From the IMG/VR virus record IMGVR_UViG_2162886007_000016, positions 1 to 64,000 of that record: a stretch of DNA of 64,000 nt. One strand, written 5' to 3'. The position numbers and the translations under genes are program-made. Shown here one piece after another: positions 8,515 through 16,518 of this stretch. Within the stretch, counting starts at the first letter, position 1. Each line of letters starts with the position of its first letter. Origin of the DNA: a virus. Below the pieces are notes generated by a model. That model saw only the letters and a list, made by a program, of their open reading frames with translations. It did no database searches and had not been told where the DNA came from.

Positions 8515-8988
8515 TTACGCGGCTTTGGCCTTGGTTGCTGGCTTCTTGGCGCTATCAGCCTTGGCCTTGACTGGGGCTTTCACGGCAGGCTTGGCCGCTG
8601 GCTTGGCGGCTTTGGCCGGAGCTTTGGCTGCTGGCTTGGTAGAAGGCTTGGCCAGCTTGGCGGCAGCGCGCTGTTCGGCACGGGTAGGCTTCTTGGCAAC
8701 TGGCTTGCTCTCGGTCTTGGTACCACGAGCGTTGGTCGGTGCTTTGACGGCCGGCACCTTCTTGGTCGCTGCGGTAGCGGAGTTCAGAGCGTTGGTCGCG
8801 GCGGCGGCCTTCTTGAGGGCAGCTTCGGCCTTCTCGCTTGCGGTGTTCAGTTCAGCCAGAGCAGCGGTCAGCTTGGCTTCAAGGGCAACGACGGTCTTCG
8901 AGGCCTTGGTAACGCCACGGCTGGCGGCGGTCAGTTCGGTGCGAGCTTGTTTGGCCTGAGCTTGGGCGGCGACGATTTTTGCGGTCAT
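8515..8988 (-). CDS. Histone-H1/AlgP-like Lys/Ala/Pro-rich protein
   Basis: 157 residues from the ATG at 8988 (MTAKIVAAQAQAKQ); a longer frame reaches 9099 but lacks a good start context. Residues 1-70 form an alanine-rich amphipathic helix (probable coiled coil). The rest is KPAAKAPAKAAKP-type repeat, as in eukaryotic H1 tails and bacterial AlgP/HctB-like proteins, so DNA or RNA binding is likely. A second, larger protein of this kind lies at 52547-53515. Confidence 0.75.
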   Translation of the reverse strand: MTAKIVAAQAQAKQARTELTAASRGVTKASKTVVALEAKLTAALAELNTASEKAEAALKKAAAATNALNSATAATKKVPAVKAPTNARGTKTESKPVAKKPTRAEQRAAAKLAKPSTKPAAKAPAKAAKPAAKPAVKAPVKAKADSAKKPATKAKAA

Positions 8989-9038
8989 GTTCGGTAGTTC
9001 CTGTTTGATTTGGATACGTGTACGGATTGCACACACCG

Positions 9039-9061
9039 AAGGGCTCCTGCGCGAAGCCCTT
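9039..9061 (-). terminator. Hairpin AAGGGCT/AGCCCTT
   Basis: A 7-bp stem around a 9-nt loop in the gap between the 9074-9286 stop and the 8988 start (minus-strand transcription). It lacks a long T-run, so attenuation or stability is as likely as termination. Confidence 0.45.
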
Positions 9062-9073
9062 GAGTTTGAACAA

Positions 9074-9286
9074 TCAGGCGACCAGTGCCGTGGTTGCAAA
9101 CTTCACCCGTGCCGAGAACGCAAGGCTCACCAGCGGAATATCAGCTAGCGGTGCGTCGTAGTCCTCTGCAAACTCCGACAACTGGTACTCGCGCACGGCG
9201 TCACCGTACTTGGCGGTCAGTGTGTCGGTCTTTGGGTTGAGCGACAGGTGAATGTTGTTCAGGTTGAAAGCAGAATGAGTGGTCAT
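9074..9286 (-). CDS. Small hypothetical protein, 70 aa
   Basis: Start chosen at 9286 (MTTHSAFNLNNIHLS), which has AAGAGAA about 8 nt upstream; the longer frame to 9391 would overlap the neighbouring gene. Beta-rich and acidic in the middle (FAEDYDAPLADIP). Function unknown. Confidence 0.65.
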   Translation of the reverse strand: MTTHSAFNLNNIHLSLNPKTDTLTAKYGDAVREYQLSEFAEDYDAPLADIPLVSLAFSARVKFATTALVA

Positions 9287-9308
9287 GTTCGTATTCTCTT
9301 GAGTGCGA

Positions 9309-9521
9309 TTAGGCGATGGTTTCAGCGGCGGAGCGTAGCTGGGCGATGAACTTCTCCCGAGCGCGGACAAGCAACAGGTCACGGGTTTCATACGCCGTTG
9401 GCTGTGCCTTCATTTCCGCGAGTGTCACCAGATGCGCAAACATATACGTGGCAGTGAGTGCGCCGAATGAGCAACGCACCACGCCCGATTGACTGTCCAT
9501 TGTCGTGTTAACTTTTGACAT
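9309..9521 (-). CDS. Small hypothetical protein, 70 aa
   Basis: MSKVNTTMDSQSGVV. First gene of the unit transcribed from the promoter at about 9590. The N-terminus is beta-rich and a C-terminal helix runs to the end (LLLVRAREKFIAQLRSAAE). Function unknown. Confidence 0.65.
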   Translation of the reverse strand: MSKVNTTMDSQSGVVRCSFGALTATYMFAHLVTLAEMKAQPTAYETRDLLLVRAREKFIAQLRSAAETIA

Positions 9522-9555
9522 CCACTAACCTCAACTAAGTCCGTAACCAATATGC

Positions 9556-9575
9556 TCGAAGCATCGTCTTGCTTC
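9556..9575 (-). promoter_or_regulatory. 5'-UTR hairpin
   Basis: CGAAGCA and TGCTTCG pair over a 6-nt loop between the -10 box and the 9521 start. It would sit at the extreme 5' end of the transcript, where it may protect the mRNA. Confidence 0.45.
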
Positions 9576-9583
9576 GTGCGTCC

Positions 9584-9615
9584 ATTATAGCACACTCAGA
9601 AAGCGGTTACTAGGC
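9584..9615 (-). promoter_or_regulatory. Sigma70-like promoter with extended -10
   Basis: Minus strand TGCTATAATGG (TATAAT at 9589-9584) is an extended -10. The -35 region is weak. The block GCGTAACCGTTAA upstream and GCTATAATGG itself recur in the promoter at 14875, so the two were probably copied or are co-regulated. It likely drives 9309-9521 and downstream minus-strand genes with the host RNA polymerase. Confidence 0.7.
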
Positions 9616-9632
9616 CGTTAACGGTTACGCTC

Positions 9633-10514
9633 TTAGTTCAGGAATCGAGCGTACTGGCCTATGGTGTTCTCAATCTGTCGTGCTTCTAGTGCTTTACAGA
9701 TGATGTGCACCGCGTTCAAGTCTGGCTCGCCGATTGCCAACTTCGCAATGTCGTAGTCGATGATCTTCTGGTGGATGGTCACCAGTCGGCGCGTCAGTCT
9801 GAATTGCTTGCGTGCGGCCTCGAAGTTTGCGGCCTGCGTCTTATTGAGCACGCGGATATCGGCGTCTTCAATGCGATCCGCGGATGCGACAAGCTTGGCG
9901 AGCGCGACTGGGCCGATGCCGTCAACACCTGGGATGTTATCGACCTTATCGCCTTGCATCATCAACATGCACGGCACACGCTTCGGCTCCACCAGATAGT
10001 GCTTCGCGCAGTTGCGGTGCGTGAGCTCCAGATAATCCTTGGTATGCTGCTCATACTTCAGGATGCGCAGGCGCTTGCGAAGGAGCTGGGCGAAGTCCTT
10101 GTCGTTGCTGACAATCTCGACCTCCATATCTTCGTCGAAGTCGTGCGCGATGCGGGCGAGCGTGCCGATAATGTCGTCAGCCTCGGTGCCTTTCTTGTGC
10201 ACCACCTTGATACCCATGGCGCGCAGCAGATCGTACAGAGGTTTGCGCTGTGGTCGCAGGCGAGCCTGCTGCTCTGGGTCTTTCTCTCGCGTGCCCTTGT
10301 ACTCCGGATAAATCTTGTGGCGGTGCGTCGGATGCGGACGGTCAAACACGAACGCGACGTGCGTAGGCTTGCGCGTCTTGATCAGGCTGGTGACGATGTT
10401 GATGGTGCCCTTGATCGCGTTCGTGTGGAACCCTTTCGAGGTTTTCATTTCAGGGACGGCGAAGAAGCCACGCATGAACACGTTGCTGCCGTCGAAGATC
10501 AGGAGCTTACTCAA
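9633..10514 (-). CDS. 5'-3' exonuclease (FEN / PolA N-terminal type)
   Basis: 293 residues, similar in length to T5/T4-type flap nucleases. The TTG start at 10514 (AAAGG upstream) is needed to include the first metal ligand in LLIFDGSNVFMRGFF. Further family motifs are GTEADDIIGTLAR, SNDKDFAQLL and the helix-hairpin-helix segment GDKVDNIPGVDGIGP. Expected to remove RNA primers and trim flaps during phage replication, acting with the phage's own primase. Start overlaps the upstream gene's stop. Confidence 0.92.
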   Translation of the reverse strand: MSKLLIFDGSNVFMRGFFAVPEMKTSKGFHTNAIKGTINIVTSLIKTRKPTHVAFVFDRPHPTHRHKIYPEYKGTREKDPEQQARLRPQRKPLYDLLRAMGIKVVHKKGTEADDIIGTLARIAHDFDEDMEVEIVSNDKDFAQLLRKRLRILKYEQHTKDYLELTHRNCAKHYLVEPKRVPCMLMMQGDKVDNIPGVDGIGPVALAKLVASADRIEDADIRVLNKTQAANFEAARKQFRLTRRLVTIHQKIIDYDIAKLAIGEPDLNAVHIICKALEARQIENTIGQYARFLN

Positions 10515-10797
10515 GGACGTAGACCTTTGGTATGTAGAGTTTGCGCCCAGCGTGTGCTTTGATCAGGAGGAACCCTGGCGACCGTGCGATCACCTCAACG
10601 GGACCGCTCGGCACATCAACACAACGCTGTGCGAGCCGGATGTTGCGAATGGTCTTGGCGTCTGACTTGCCGATGGCATCATTGTACCGCACCCAGTCAT
10701 CTTGGGTGCGGCAGCCGAATCCCGGCTTCGCCATTAGGGTTGGCTGCGGTGCTTGATAGACCAACAGGCACAGCAGCACTACCCAGACGTATCTCAC
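10507..10797 (-). CDS. Small secreted protein, SH3-like (GTG start)
   Basis: 96 residues. The GTG start overlaps the upstream TGA. The hydrophobic N-terminus (MRYVWVVLLCLLVYQ) is a signal peptide. The mature part has two cysteines and ends in a beta-rich segment (VEVIARSPGFLLIKA) reminiscent of SH3-type folds. Probably periplasmic; role unknown. Confidence 0.7.
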   Translation of the reverse strand: MRYVWVVLLCLLVYQAPQPTLMAKPGFGCRTQDDWVRYNDAIGKSDAKTIRNIRLAQRCVDVPSGPVEVIARSPGFLLIKAHAGRKLYIPKVYVLE

Positions 10798-11261
10798 TGA
10801 GGGTTGTCCGGAGTCTTGATTTCATCAGGCTCCTCACCGAACAGTTCGAGGTCCCAAGACTGGGTCTTCGGATACGCGACAGGGAAGTAGTTGGCCGAGG
10901 CCCAACGTTCTTCAAACTTGCCGGTGACGTCCTTCCAGGTGAAGCGCACGATCCACAGGGGACCGTTGCCCGTCATGACGACGGCGTGTTCCTTGATGAT
11001 GACCTGCGCATCGGTATTCAGGAACGAGCAGGCTTTCGACTTGAACGTCGCACCCACATGCTTCTTGAAACCTTCCGTGTCATTGTCACCCGCAAACTTG
11101 ACGAGGCTGTAGGCGTCATCAGATTTGTGGCAGACGATGGCTTCTGGCGTACCGCGGTCAGTGAACTCATGCGGGATCACGCTTGGCACAGGGCGAACGC
11201 CCATGTTTGCGTGAGCGCCTGCAGAAGCCAGCATCAGTGCAGCGAGCAGAACCTTGTTCAT
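10794..11261 (-). CDS. Secreted/periplasmic hypothetical protein
   Basis: 155 residues with a clear signal peptide (MNKVLLAALMLASAGAHA, cleavage after HA). The mature domain contains two cysteines about 30 residues apart and ends in an acidic Pro-rich tail (EEPDEIKTPDNPQ). Coupled by overlapping stop/start codons to genes on both sides. Function unknown; export suggests an effect on the host envelope. Confidence 0.72.
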   Translation of the reverse strand: MNKVLLAALMLASAGAHANMGVRPVPSVIPHEFTDRGTPEAIVCHKSDDAYSLVKFAGDNDTEGFKKHVGATFKSKACSFLNTDAQVIIKEHAVVMTGNGPLWIVRFTWKDVTGKFEERWASANYFPVAYPKTQSWDLELFGEEPDEIKTPDNPQ

Positions 11262-11533
11262 CAGTCTTCCTTAGTGAGGTTGTGTATTGCTTGTTGGTAG
11301 GTGAGTTTGATCGCGTAACGGTTTGCAGCAAGCGTGACCACGATGGCGATACCGTGGCCAATGGTCACGTACAGTGGATTGTACGGACCGTTCAGGTTAC
11401 ACGCGATGAAGAAGATCAGGAACTGCATCGCAATATAGAACCGTGACACTTGGTTGATGCAAGCTTGGTGCTCGGTGACCAGCTCGGCGTTGGTGATCCA
11501 ACGGTTGTTGTGAAATTCGCCAACGTGGTGCAT
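11261..11533 (-). CDS. Small membrane protein, two transmembrane helices
   Basis: The ATG at 11533 (MHHVGEFHNNRW) overlaps the upstream stop as TGATG, so it is preferred over 11569. Two hydrophobic segments are visible (YIAMQFLIFFIAC and LYVTIGHGIAIVVTLAA). Size and topology are holin-like, but it lacks a family signature. Confidence 0.65.
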   Translation of the reverse strand: MHHVGEFHNNRWITNAELVTEHQACINQVSRFYIAMQFLIFFIACNLNGPYNPLYVTIGHGIAIVVTLAANRYAIKLTYQQAIHNLTKED

Positions 11534-12297
11534 CAAACAAGTTCCCAGGTGCGGTGAGTGAGTGACCACGAGGCGAAGATGTTGCCCGACGCCTTGGTCT
11601 TCTTGGTTGCAGGTACGTGACGGCGAATGATGCAGCCAAGGTGCGGCACGTTGCGCTTGGAGTGCGTGCGCCGTGCTTCCTTGTAGGTTGCATACGGCTT
11701 ACTCACTGGGTACCCGTCGATTTCAAACGTGTAGGACACGTCGTTCTCCAGGTCTTGCTTCGCCAGTGCTTGGTCGTGCATCGAGGTGAAGAAGTTGAGC
11801 TGGTTGCGGTAGCGCCCGTTGATCGACTGCACCTGTTGTTCGTGGTGAAGGTCTTCCTGCTTGAGCTCCTCACGCATGGCTTTGTACAGGTTCTGCCGCA
11901 GGTCATGCAACTGGTCTGGCGTCATGCGGAGCAGATAGTCCGAGTACCAGCTAGTCAGCATCTTGGTGTCGAGGCTGACGAAGGCTTCAAGCGCTTCGCG
12001 GAAGGTACCGATGAACAGAGCGTTCTGGAACTGACCGTGTTCAGGGTCGATGATCGCGACGGCGTACACCGACTTTGGCTTGGCGATCGGGACAATCAAC
12101 TTGAGCGCATCGGCGCGAGCGAACTGCCACTCCTGCCCGAGGTACCGCGTGAAGTACAGCGGCTGCGTGGAGTCTGATACTTCAACGTCACGGTTGAGGA
12201 CGCTAAACACCTCGCAGATGATGTTGGCGAGTTGCTTAGGTGTCTTGGCACCCAGCATCATACCGATATCGCTACCACCCTTATTCGTCTTGGTCAT
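11533..12297 (-). CDS. Tandem paralogue family member 1
   Basis: 254 residues, related by eye to the next three upstream genes. The shared core is a short strand, F(R/N/T)EA(L/F)xAF/Y, then a helix of about 25 residues ending in TP(D/E) and a long Lys/Gln-rich helix (here IGTFREALEAFVSLD and RMTPDQLHDLRQN). The C-terminus HRTWELV resembles NEWEFV of member 3. Function unknown; head-to-tail duplication implies a dosage or specialisation role. Confidence 0.75.
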   Translation of the reverse strand: MTKTNKGGSDIGMMLGAKTPKQLANIICEVFSVLNRDVEVSDSTQPLYFTRYLGQEWQFARADALKLIVPIAKPKSVYAVAIIDPEHGQFQNALFIGTFREALEAFVSLDTKMLTSWYSDYLLRMTPDQLHDLRQNLYKAMREELKQEDLHHEQQVQSINGRYRNQLNFFTSMHDQALAKQDLENDVSYTFEIDGYPVSKPYATYKEARRTHSKRNVPHLGCIIRRHVPATKKTKASGNIFASWSLTHRTWELV

Positions 12298-13171
12298 GTT
12301 CTTGATCTACCAGATGCCAGAATTGTGTTTGAGAGTCGAACTTGGCAATCAGTTCAGGTTGACTACCATTTACAGATCGCTTGATCCATGCTGACGTCGA
12401 GCCATCTTTTTGGCGGTGTTTCTCTGCGAGCGCCCAGAAGTCGGTACCTTGACTCAAGAGGCGCTTGCTGAATGCCTTGGTCAGCGTGTACTGAATGTCG
12501 GCGTCCGGCAGGTCACGCAGAATGTTTGCAGTCTGTGCCATCAGGATGTTGCGCATCGGCGCTTCGTACCGTTCAGCCAGAGTCATGCGGGTCTTGGCAA
12601 ACTCCTTCCAGAGTTCGTCAAACTCGCGCTTGTGGTGGCGCTGCAGGAACTGTTTACCCTTGCCAAGTTCGTCGTCGCTTTGTGCCTGCAGGTACGAAAT
12701 CATGTGGCTGTACAGGGTCGAGGTGCTGGCATCAAAGAACAGTCTGGACGCCTGCTCGAAATCGCCGACAGCCAGACCGTTGACCTCACCGTCGATCACG
12801 TCCATCGTCAACCACGTGGTGTCGCTCAGCCCAAGATGAAACGGCGGATTGGCAGAGAGCATTTCCATGTGCGACGAATCGAGCGCGAACGGCAAGTTGT
12901 CGAACGGCGTGCTCGCAGGAGCCAGAACGCGATAGCGGGCGCGACGGGCGCGGGTGCTTTGGACGTGCGCGTACTGGAACATCATGTTCTTCTGGGCATC
13001 GGCCTTGTACAGCGTTGGTGCCCACATGATTACCAGTTCGGCACCATCTAGACCCATTTCGTTCTCGGCAGTTTCGGTACGCTGGGTCGACTTCCAGTGA
13101 CCACGTGTATCACGGGTGAAGCCGAAGAAGTCGCGCAGTTCGTTCTGGTGGGTGAAAACTGGCTTGCTCAT
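12281..13171 (-). CDS. Tandem paralogue family member 2
   Basis: 296 residues from the ATG at 13171 (MSKPVFTHQNELRDF), which has GGGAG 7 nt upstream. It aligns with member 3 over most of its length: FFGFTRDTRGHW vs FMGYSQDVHGEW, ARYRVLAPASTPF vs RTLRTLVPLNTPI, GDFEQASRLFF vs GDWTQALKAYL. No catalytic motif. Confidence 0.75.
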   Translation of the reverse strand: MSKPVFTHQNELRDFFGFTRDTRGHWKSTQRTETAENEMGLDGAELVIMWAPTLYKADAQKNMMFQYAHVQSTRARRARYRVLAPASTPFDNLPFALDSSHMEMLSANPPFHLGLSDTTWLTMDVIDGEVNGLAVGDFEQASRLFFDASTSTLYSHMISYLQAQSDDELGKGKQFLQRHHKREFDELWKEFAKTRMTLAERYEAPMRNILMAQTANILRDLPDADIQYTLTKAFSKRLLSQGTDFWALAEKHRQKDGSTSAWIKRSVNGSQPELIAKFDSQTQFWHLVDQEHDQDE

Positions 13172-14061
13172 ACAAACTCCCATTCATTGAGTGTGGTGTT
13201 GCTGTACAGGTACGGTTCGGTGACCTCACCCAGCTTGCGCCAGATGATCTTCGGACGAGCACGCGAACCTAGGCTGTGCAGCACACGGTTCATCAGCGCG
13301 TGAACATTCAACGTCCAGCCAGCACCAGCTACGTCACCAATGTCACGCAACTGGTAGCGCACTTCGACGCCGCTACGACTGGCGATCAACTCGTCGGCAT
13401 GAATGATCTTGACCATGGCCGCAACATACTGACTGACTGCCGCCTCAGCCTTTTCGTCGGCCTGGGTTTGAATCAAGGACAACTCGTCTGCTCTGGCGCT
13501 CTGCAGGAAGCGAGCCGTCTCGCGGAGCTTTCCCACGCCGAGATTGGCGAGGTACTCCAAGTAGCTTTGACTCAGCGCTTCGGACGAGTCTTCAAGGTAG
13601 GCTTTGAGCGCCTGTGTCCAGTCACCGATGAACAGGCCAAGTACGACGCCTCGGTTTTCCTCAAACACCATCCAGTGGTTGGCAGGGCCTTGCATCACGA
13701 AGTCACAACGGTGCTCCGATGGGCGCACAACCGAGGTGTTCAGGTCGGTCACAAACACCGCGTCACGAATGGGTGTGTTCAGCGGCACCAGGGTGCGCAG
13801 GGTGCGCGAGCGTGGTGAGACAGCCTTGCCCGACAGACTGTAGGTGAACATCAGCACCGGCTTGCGCTTGACGTTGACCACCTTGTTCCACATGTAGATG
13901 GAGTCTTTGAGGCCGAACGCAGTTTGCTCTGGCATCTTGGCGCGCTGCGACGGATAGATGCGACCCCACTCGCCATGCACGTCTTGACTGTAACCCATGA
14001 ACTTGACGAAGGCTTCTGGTGTGGAAAGTTCGGCGATGAGGTTGTCAGCTTTCTTGGTCAT
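13168..14061 (-). CDS. Tandem paralogue family member 3
   Basis: 297 residues. Leader CCTGGGGATTCAAACATG is identical to that at 8489. Family core as in member 2; the C-terminal half carries a long helix (QADEKAEAAVSQYVAAM) and a terminal beta segment ending LNEWEFV. Overlaps member 2 by 4 nt. Confidence 0.75.
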   Translation of the reverse strand: MTKKADNLIAELSTPEAFVKFMGYSQDVHGEWGRIYPSQRAKMPEQTAFGLKDSIYMWNKVVNVKRKPVLMFTYSLSGKAVSPRSRTLRTLVPLNTPIRDAVFVTDLNTSVVRPSEHRCDFVMQGPANHWMVFEENRGVVLGLFIGDWTQALKAYLEDSSEALSQSYLEYLANLGVGKLRETARFLQSARADELSLIQTQADEKAEAAVSQYVAAMVKIIHADELIASRSGVEVRYQLRDIGDVAGAGWTLNVHALMNRVLHSLGSRARPKIIWRKLGEVTEPYLYSNTTLNEWEFV

Positions 14062-14078
14062 GTTTGAATCCCCAGGTT

Positions 14079-14100
14079 GGTGGGCGCGTGAACACCCACC
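14079..14100 (-). terminator. Hairpin between paralogues 3 and 4
   Basis: GGTGGG and CCCACC pair in the gap just after the stop of paralogue 4 and before the 14061 leader. No T-run; it may tune readthrough or mRNA stability. Confidence 0.35.
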
Positions 14101-14109
14101 ATGTTGCGG

Positions 14110-14811
14110 TTAGTTGAAGTAGCCAGTCACGCGCTTGTGGCGAGTTTCGAGTTTGGCGAGCTTCTTGGCATGTACCTTCATCTGCTGTGCCACATCCCGC
14201 TTGTGCTTGGTAGCCGTGACCCCAAGACGAAACGCCCTGTCTTCAGGTGTCAGCTTGGCGACAAACTCCGCGATCGAGGTGTTGGCGCTGTCGAAGTTCG
14301 GGTCGACGAAGGCCGTGAACGCTTCGTTGAAAGTGCCGGACGCGATGTGCTTGATGCCCTTGTCGTACTCAAACTCAATCATAACCCAAGCATCGGGGCC
14401 ACCGAGCATCGTCTCACACCCGTACTCGATTTCGGCCATGATGCCGTCGTCAAGTTCGTCAAGGTCAACGGGTGCGGGGAATGGCTCTGCGCGAACAATA
14501 GCCTCGGCTTCGCAGAGTATGCGGCGCTTGGCGCCAGCGCCTGTGACAAACAGGTGAGACCACTCACCGTCGGCCTTGATGACCCAGTCGCTCCAGACAA
14601 TCTTCTTGGTCCAGTTGAACAAGGCGCGTTCGTGCGCTTTGATCGTCACGTTGGAATTACGGTAGTATTCGGTGTTGGGTCGCGGATACTCTTCGGCGTC
14701 GTCACCATCGGCAGGTGCGGTGCCATCAACTTCTGCGCGGTAACCCAAGGCGGAAAGCAGGTCTTCAGGCGTGGCGATGCTCGCGATGGCCTGTGCAAAC
14801 TTTTCACTCAT
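14110..14811 (-). CDS. Tandem paralogue family member 4 (divergent)
   Basis: 233 residues from the ATG at 14811 (MSEKFAQAIASIAT), with GAGG 8 nt upstream. It shares the family core with member 1 (SGTFNEAFTAFVDPN, AKLTPEDRAFRL) but has an acidic N-terminal insert (PADGDDAEEYPRP). It is the first gene after the promoter at 14875. Confidence 0.72.
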   Translation of the reverse strand: MSEKFAQAIASIATPEDLLSALGYRAEVDGTAPADGDDAEEYPRPNTEYYRNSNVTIKAHERALFNWTKKIVWSDWVIKADGEWSHLFVTGAGAKRRILCEAEAIVRAEPFPAPVDLDELDDGIMAEIEYGCETMLGGPDAWVMIEFEYDKGIKHIASGTFNEAFTAFVDPNFDSANTSIAEFVAKLTPEDRAFRLGVTATKHKRDVAQQMKVHAKKLAKLETRHKRVTGYFN

Positions 14812-14874
14812 GTTCGTAACCTCATCTATTATCATAACCAATAAGCAGTACGCTCGGTGCGTCTCTGCATCACC

Positions 14875-14910
14875 ATTATAGCATAACTGAAATCAGTAGT
14901 GCAAGGGCTT
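14875..14910 (-). promoter_or_regulatory. Sigma70-like promoter with CTGATTTCAG operator-like element
   Basis: Minus strand: TTGCAC, 18 nt, then TATAAT (14880-14875) with an extended TGC. The spacer contains TACTGATTTCAG, an inverted-repeat-like element also found four times at 29.05-29.54 kb. The upstream block GCGTAACCGTTAA matches the promoter at 9584. It drives the paralogue cluster. The 14812-14990 gap holds this promoter and a terminator, with no gene. Confidence 0.7.
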
Positions 14911-14960
14911 TAACGGTTACGCTGATAGTCAAGGTATCGCGTGTGGAGCACAGAGACGAC

Positions 14961-14985
14961 AAAGCCCGACACGAGGCCGGGCTTT
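14961..14985 (-). terminator. Terminator after the 56-aa gene
   Basis: Minus strand AAAGCCCGG...CCGGGCTTT, 8-9 bp stem, directly after the stop of the 14991-15161 gene. It isolates the promoter at 14875 from upstream transcription. Confidence 0.65.
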
Positions 14986-14990
14986 GACTG

Positions 14991-15161
14991 TTACTGGTTG
15001 CGGAGTTCGCGCAGAATCTCGCGCTTCGCGATGGCACGCTCCATCTGGTGGCAGATACGCTTGGCGATCTTGCCGCTGTTCTGACTCGGGCCTTTGTTGT
15101 ACGGGCGACGGCTCCAGTATTCGTAGCCGGGACCTTTACTGCCTTTCTTCGTGCGGGACAT
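14991..15161 (-). CDS. Small basic protein, 56 aa
   Basis: The frame from the ATG at 15161 encodes 56 residues: MSRTKKGSKGPGYEYWSRRP, then a basic helix (KIAKRICHQMERAIAKREI) ending RELRNQ. It is immediately followed by a terminator, which supports it as a real gene. It resembles the short basic 'GPGYEYWSRR' proteins common in phages; function unknown. Confidence 0.65.
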   Translation of the reverse strand: MSRTKKGSKGPGYEYWSRRPYNKGPSQNSGKIAKRICHQMERAIAKREILRELRNQ

Positions 15162-15221
15162 AGTGACTCTCCGATTGGTTGCATAATCGCAATCGGAAGT
15201 CGAGTTGGTAGGTAGGTGTTT

Positions 15222-15935
15222 TCAAATGCGCGTACCTTTTCGGACAGCATTCGGATTGACGATAGCCACGTGAGGCGCAGCAGCACCTCGTTGGGCAGCG
15301 TCTTTGATCTGGTCGAGCAGTTCGTGTGTGTCGGAGAAGTCGAGAGCACCGCTCTGTGGCATCACCACATCTACGCGACCGCGCGCTTCGACAGTGAACG
15401 ACTTGGTTGCACCGGCCGGGCCTCCAGGGCCGATGTTGCCAGTTGGCCCGTCGCGATTGATGCCCTGCTTGTACGGTAGATCGTATCCAGGTGGACGGAC
15501 GTAGTCGTCGTGCGTGATGTACGAACCATCGGTGTTCAGGTAACCCCAACCTTCTTGCGTGACGTTGCGTGGATGCCAGATCAAAGTCCAGACGCCACCC
15601 TTCGACACACGGACAATGCGGTGAAAGCGCTCTTTCGCGATGGTGAACAGCTTGAAGCGGCCGTGGCGAACATGCTTGTTGCGGAAGATGTGGCCGCTCT
15701 CCCCTGGGTAGTGATCGACGACCTGTTGTTCGTCGTACCAACCCTTAACCACGATCGACTTGAAGGCGTACGGGTGGTTGTGAGGGATGCGCTCATTGTC
15801 TGCGCGCTTGATGTGTTGCAGGCGCACGCACACAGGCAGCTTCCACTGAGGCGGCACGATGTACCAGCGATCAATGTAAGTGCCGATCTGGCGGTTGCCG
15901 TGATGGCCGAGCCACCGTTTAATTGTCTTGAGCAT
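15222..15935 (-). CDS. Cupin-like protein with collagen-like Gly-Pro segment
   Basis: About 237 residues from ATG 15935 (MLKTIKRWLGHH), with GGGAG 7 nt upstream; the adjacent ATG at 15938 is possible. It contains the pattern RWYIVP...ERIPHNHPYAFKSIVVKG...WTLIWHP, as in a widespread phage family of single-domain cupins in which the HNHP His residues bind metal. A GPTGNIGPGGPAG collagen-like stretch follows, unusual for the family and suggestive of a surface or trimeric protein. CTGTAAA lies 44 nt upstream. Substrate unknown. Confidence 0.7.
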   Translation of the reverse strand: MLKTIKRWLGHHGNRQIGTYIDRWYIVPPQWKLPVCVRLQHIKRADNERIPHNHPYAFKSIVVKGWYDEQQVVDHYPGESGHIFRNKHVRHGRFKLFTIAKERFHRIVRVSKGGVWTLIWHPRNVTQEGWGYLNTDGSYITHDDYVRPPGYDLPYKQGINRDGPTGNIGPGGPAGATKSFTVEARGRVDVVMPQSGALDFSDTHELLDQIKDAAQRGAAAPHVAIVNPNAVRKGTRI

Positions 15936-15978
15936 CATCCCTCTCCCGTTAGTCAGTCGTGCTCGACTGTGACAGTGC

Positions 15979-15985
15979 TTTACAG
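15979..15985 (-). promoter_or_regulatory. CTGTAAA motif before cupin-like gene
   Basis: Minus strand CTCTGTAAAGC, 44 nt before the 15935 start, within the tail of the preceding gap. Same spacing class as the other copies in the window. Confidence 0.4.
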
Positions 15986-15990
15986 AGGCC

Positions 15991-16518
15991 TTATTGCACC
16001 ACGTATTTCTTGCCACAGTTGCACGGTTTAGGAGACGCCGTCTTGCGAATCTCCTGATAGGTTTTGTTGTCACTGCTCACCGAGAAGAATGCTTCGGATG
16101 CGGCACCGTTGAGGGCTTTGTACCGCGTCTGCATCTTCGCACCTTCGAACATCAAGGCGTACGGGAACGCTTCCTGATTGACCTTCTCCCAGCCGGAAAT
16201 GTCGAAGCAGGTGCGTTCGATTTCCTGCATCTGGAACTGCGGGACCTTCTGGTCAGTCGCAGTCCGATATGTCTTCATCAGGCGGCCGTTGTCGCTAACG
16301 AGCATCAGCGCGCTCATTTCGATCTTGTTGTTCAGCGCCGTGTAGCTGATGGTGTCTTTGGTCTCGCGCACAATCGCAGGGACTTTGAACCAGGTGTCAC
16401 CGTTGAACGTGTGGTTGGACAACTCAGGGCAATACCACGGACGCAGGAATGCGTAGATGTAGCCGTTGTACTCAAGGTTCTGAGGGTTGTTGCTCGGGAA
16501 CACAAACACTTCCGTCAT
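15991..16518 (-). CDS. Hypothetical protein with C-terminal CxC
   Basis: 175 residues; GAGG 9 nt before the ATG (MTEVFVFPSNNPQN). Beta-rich, with a C-terminal PKPCNCGKKYVVQ that could bind a metal. Overlaps the upstream gene by 47 nt. Function unknown. Confidence 0.68.
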   Translation of the reverse strand: MTEVFVFPSNNPQNLEYNGYIYAFLRPWYCPELSNHTFNGDTWFKVPAIVRETKDTISYTALNNKIEMSALMLVSDNGRLMKTYRTATDQKVPQFQMQEIERTCFDISGWEKVNQEAFPYALMFEGAKMQTRYKALNGAASEAFFSVSSDNKTYQEIRKTASPKPCNCGKKYVVQ

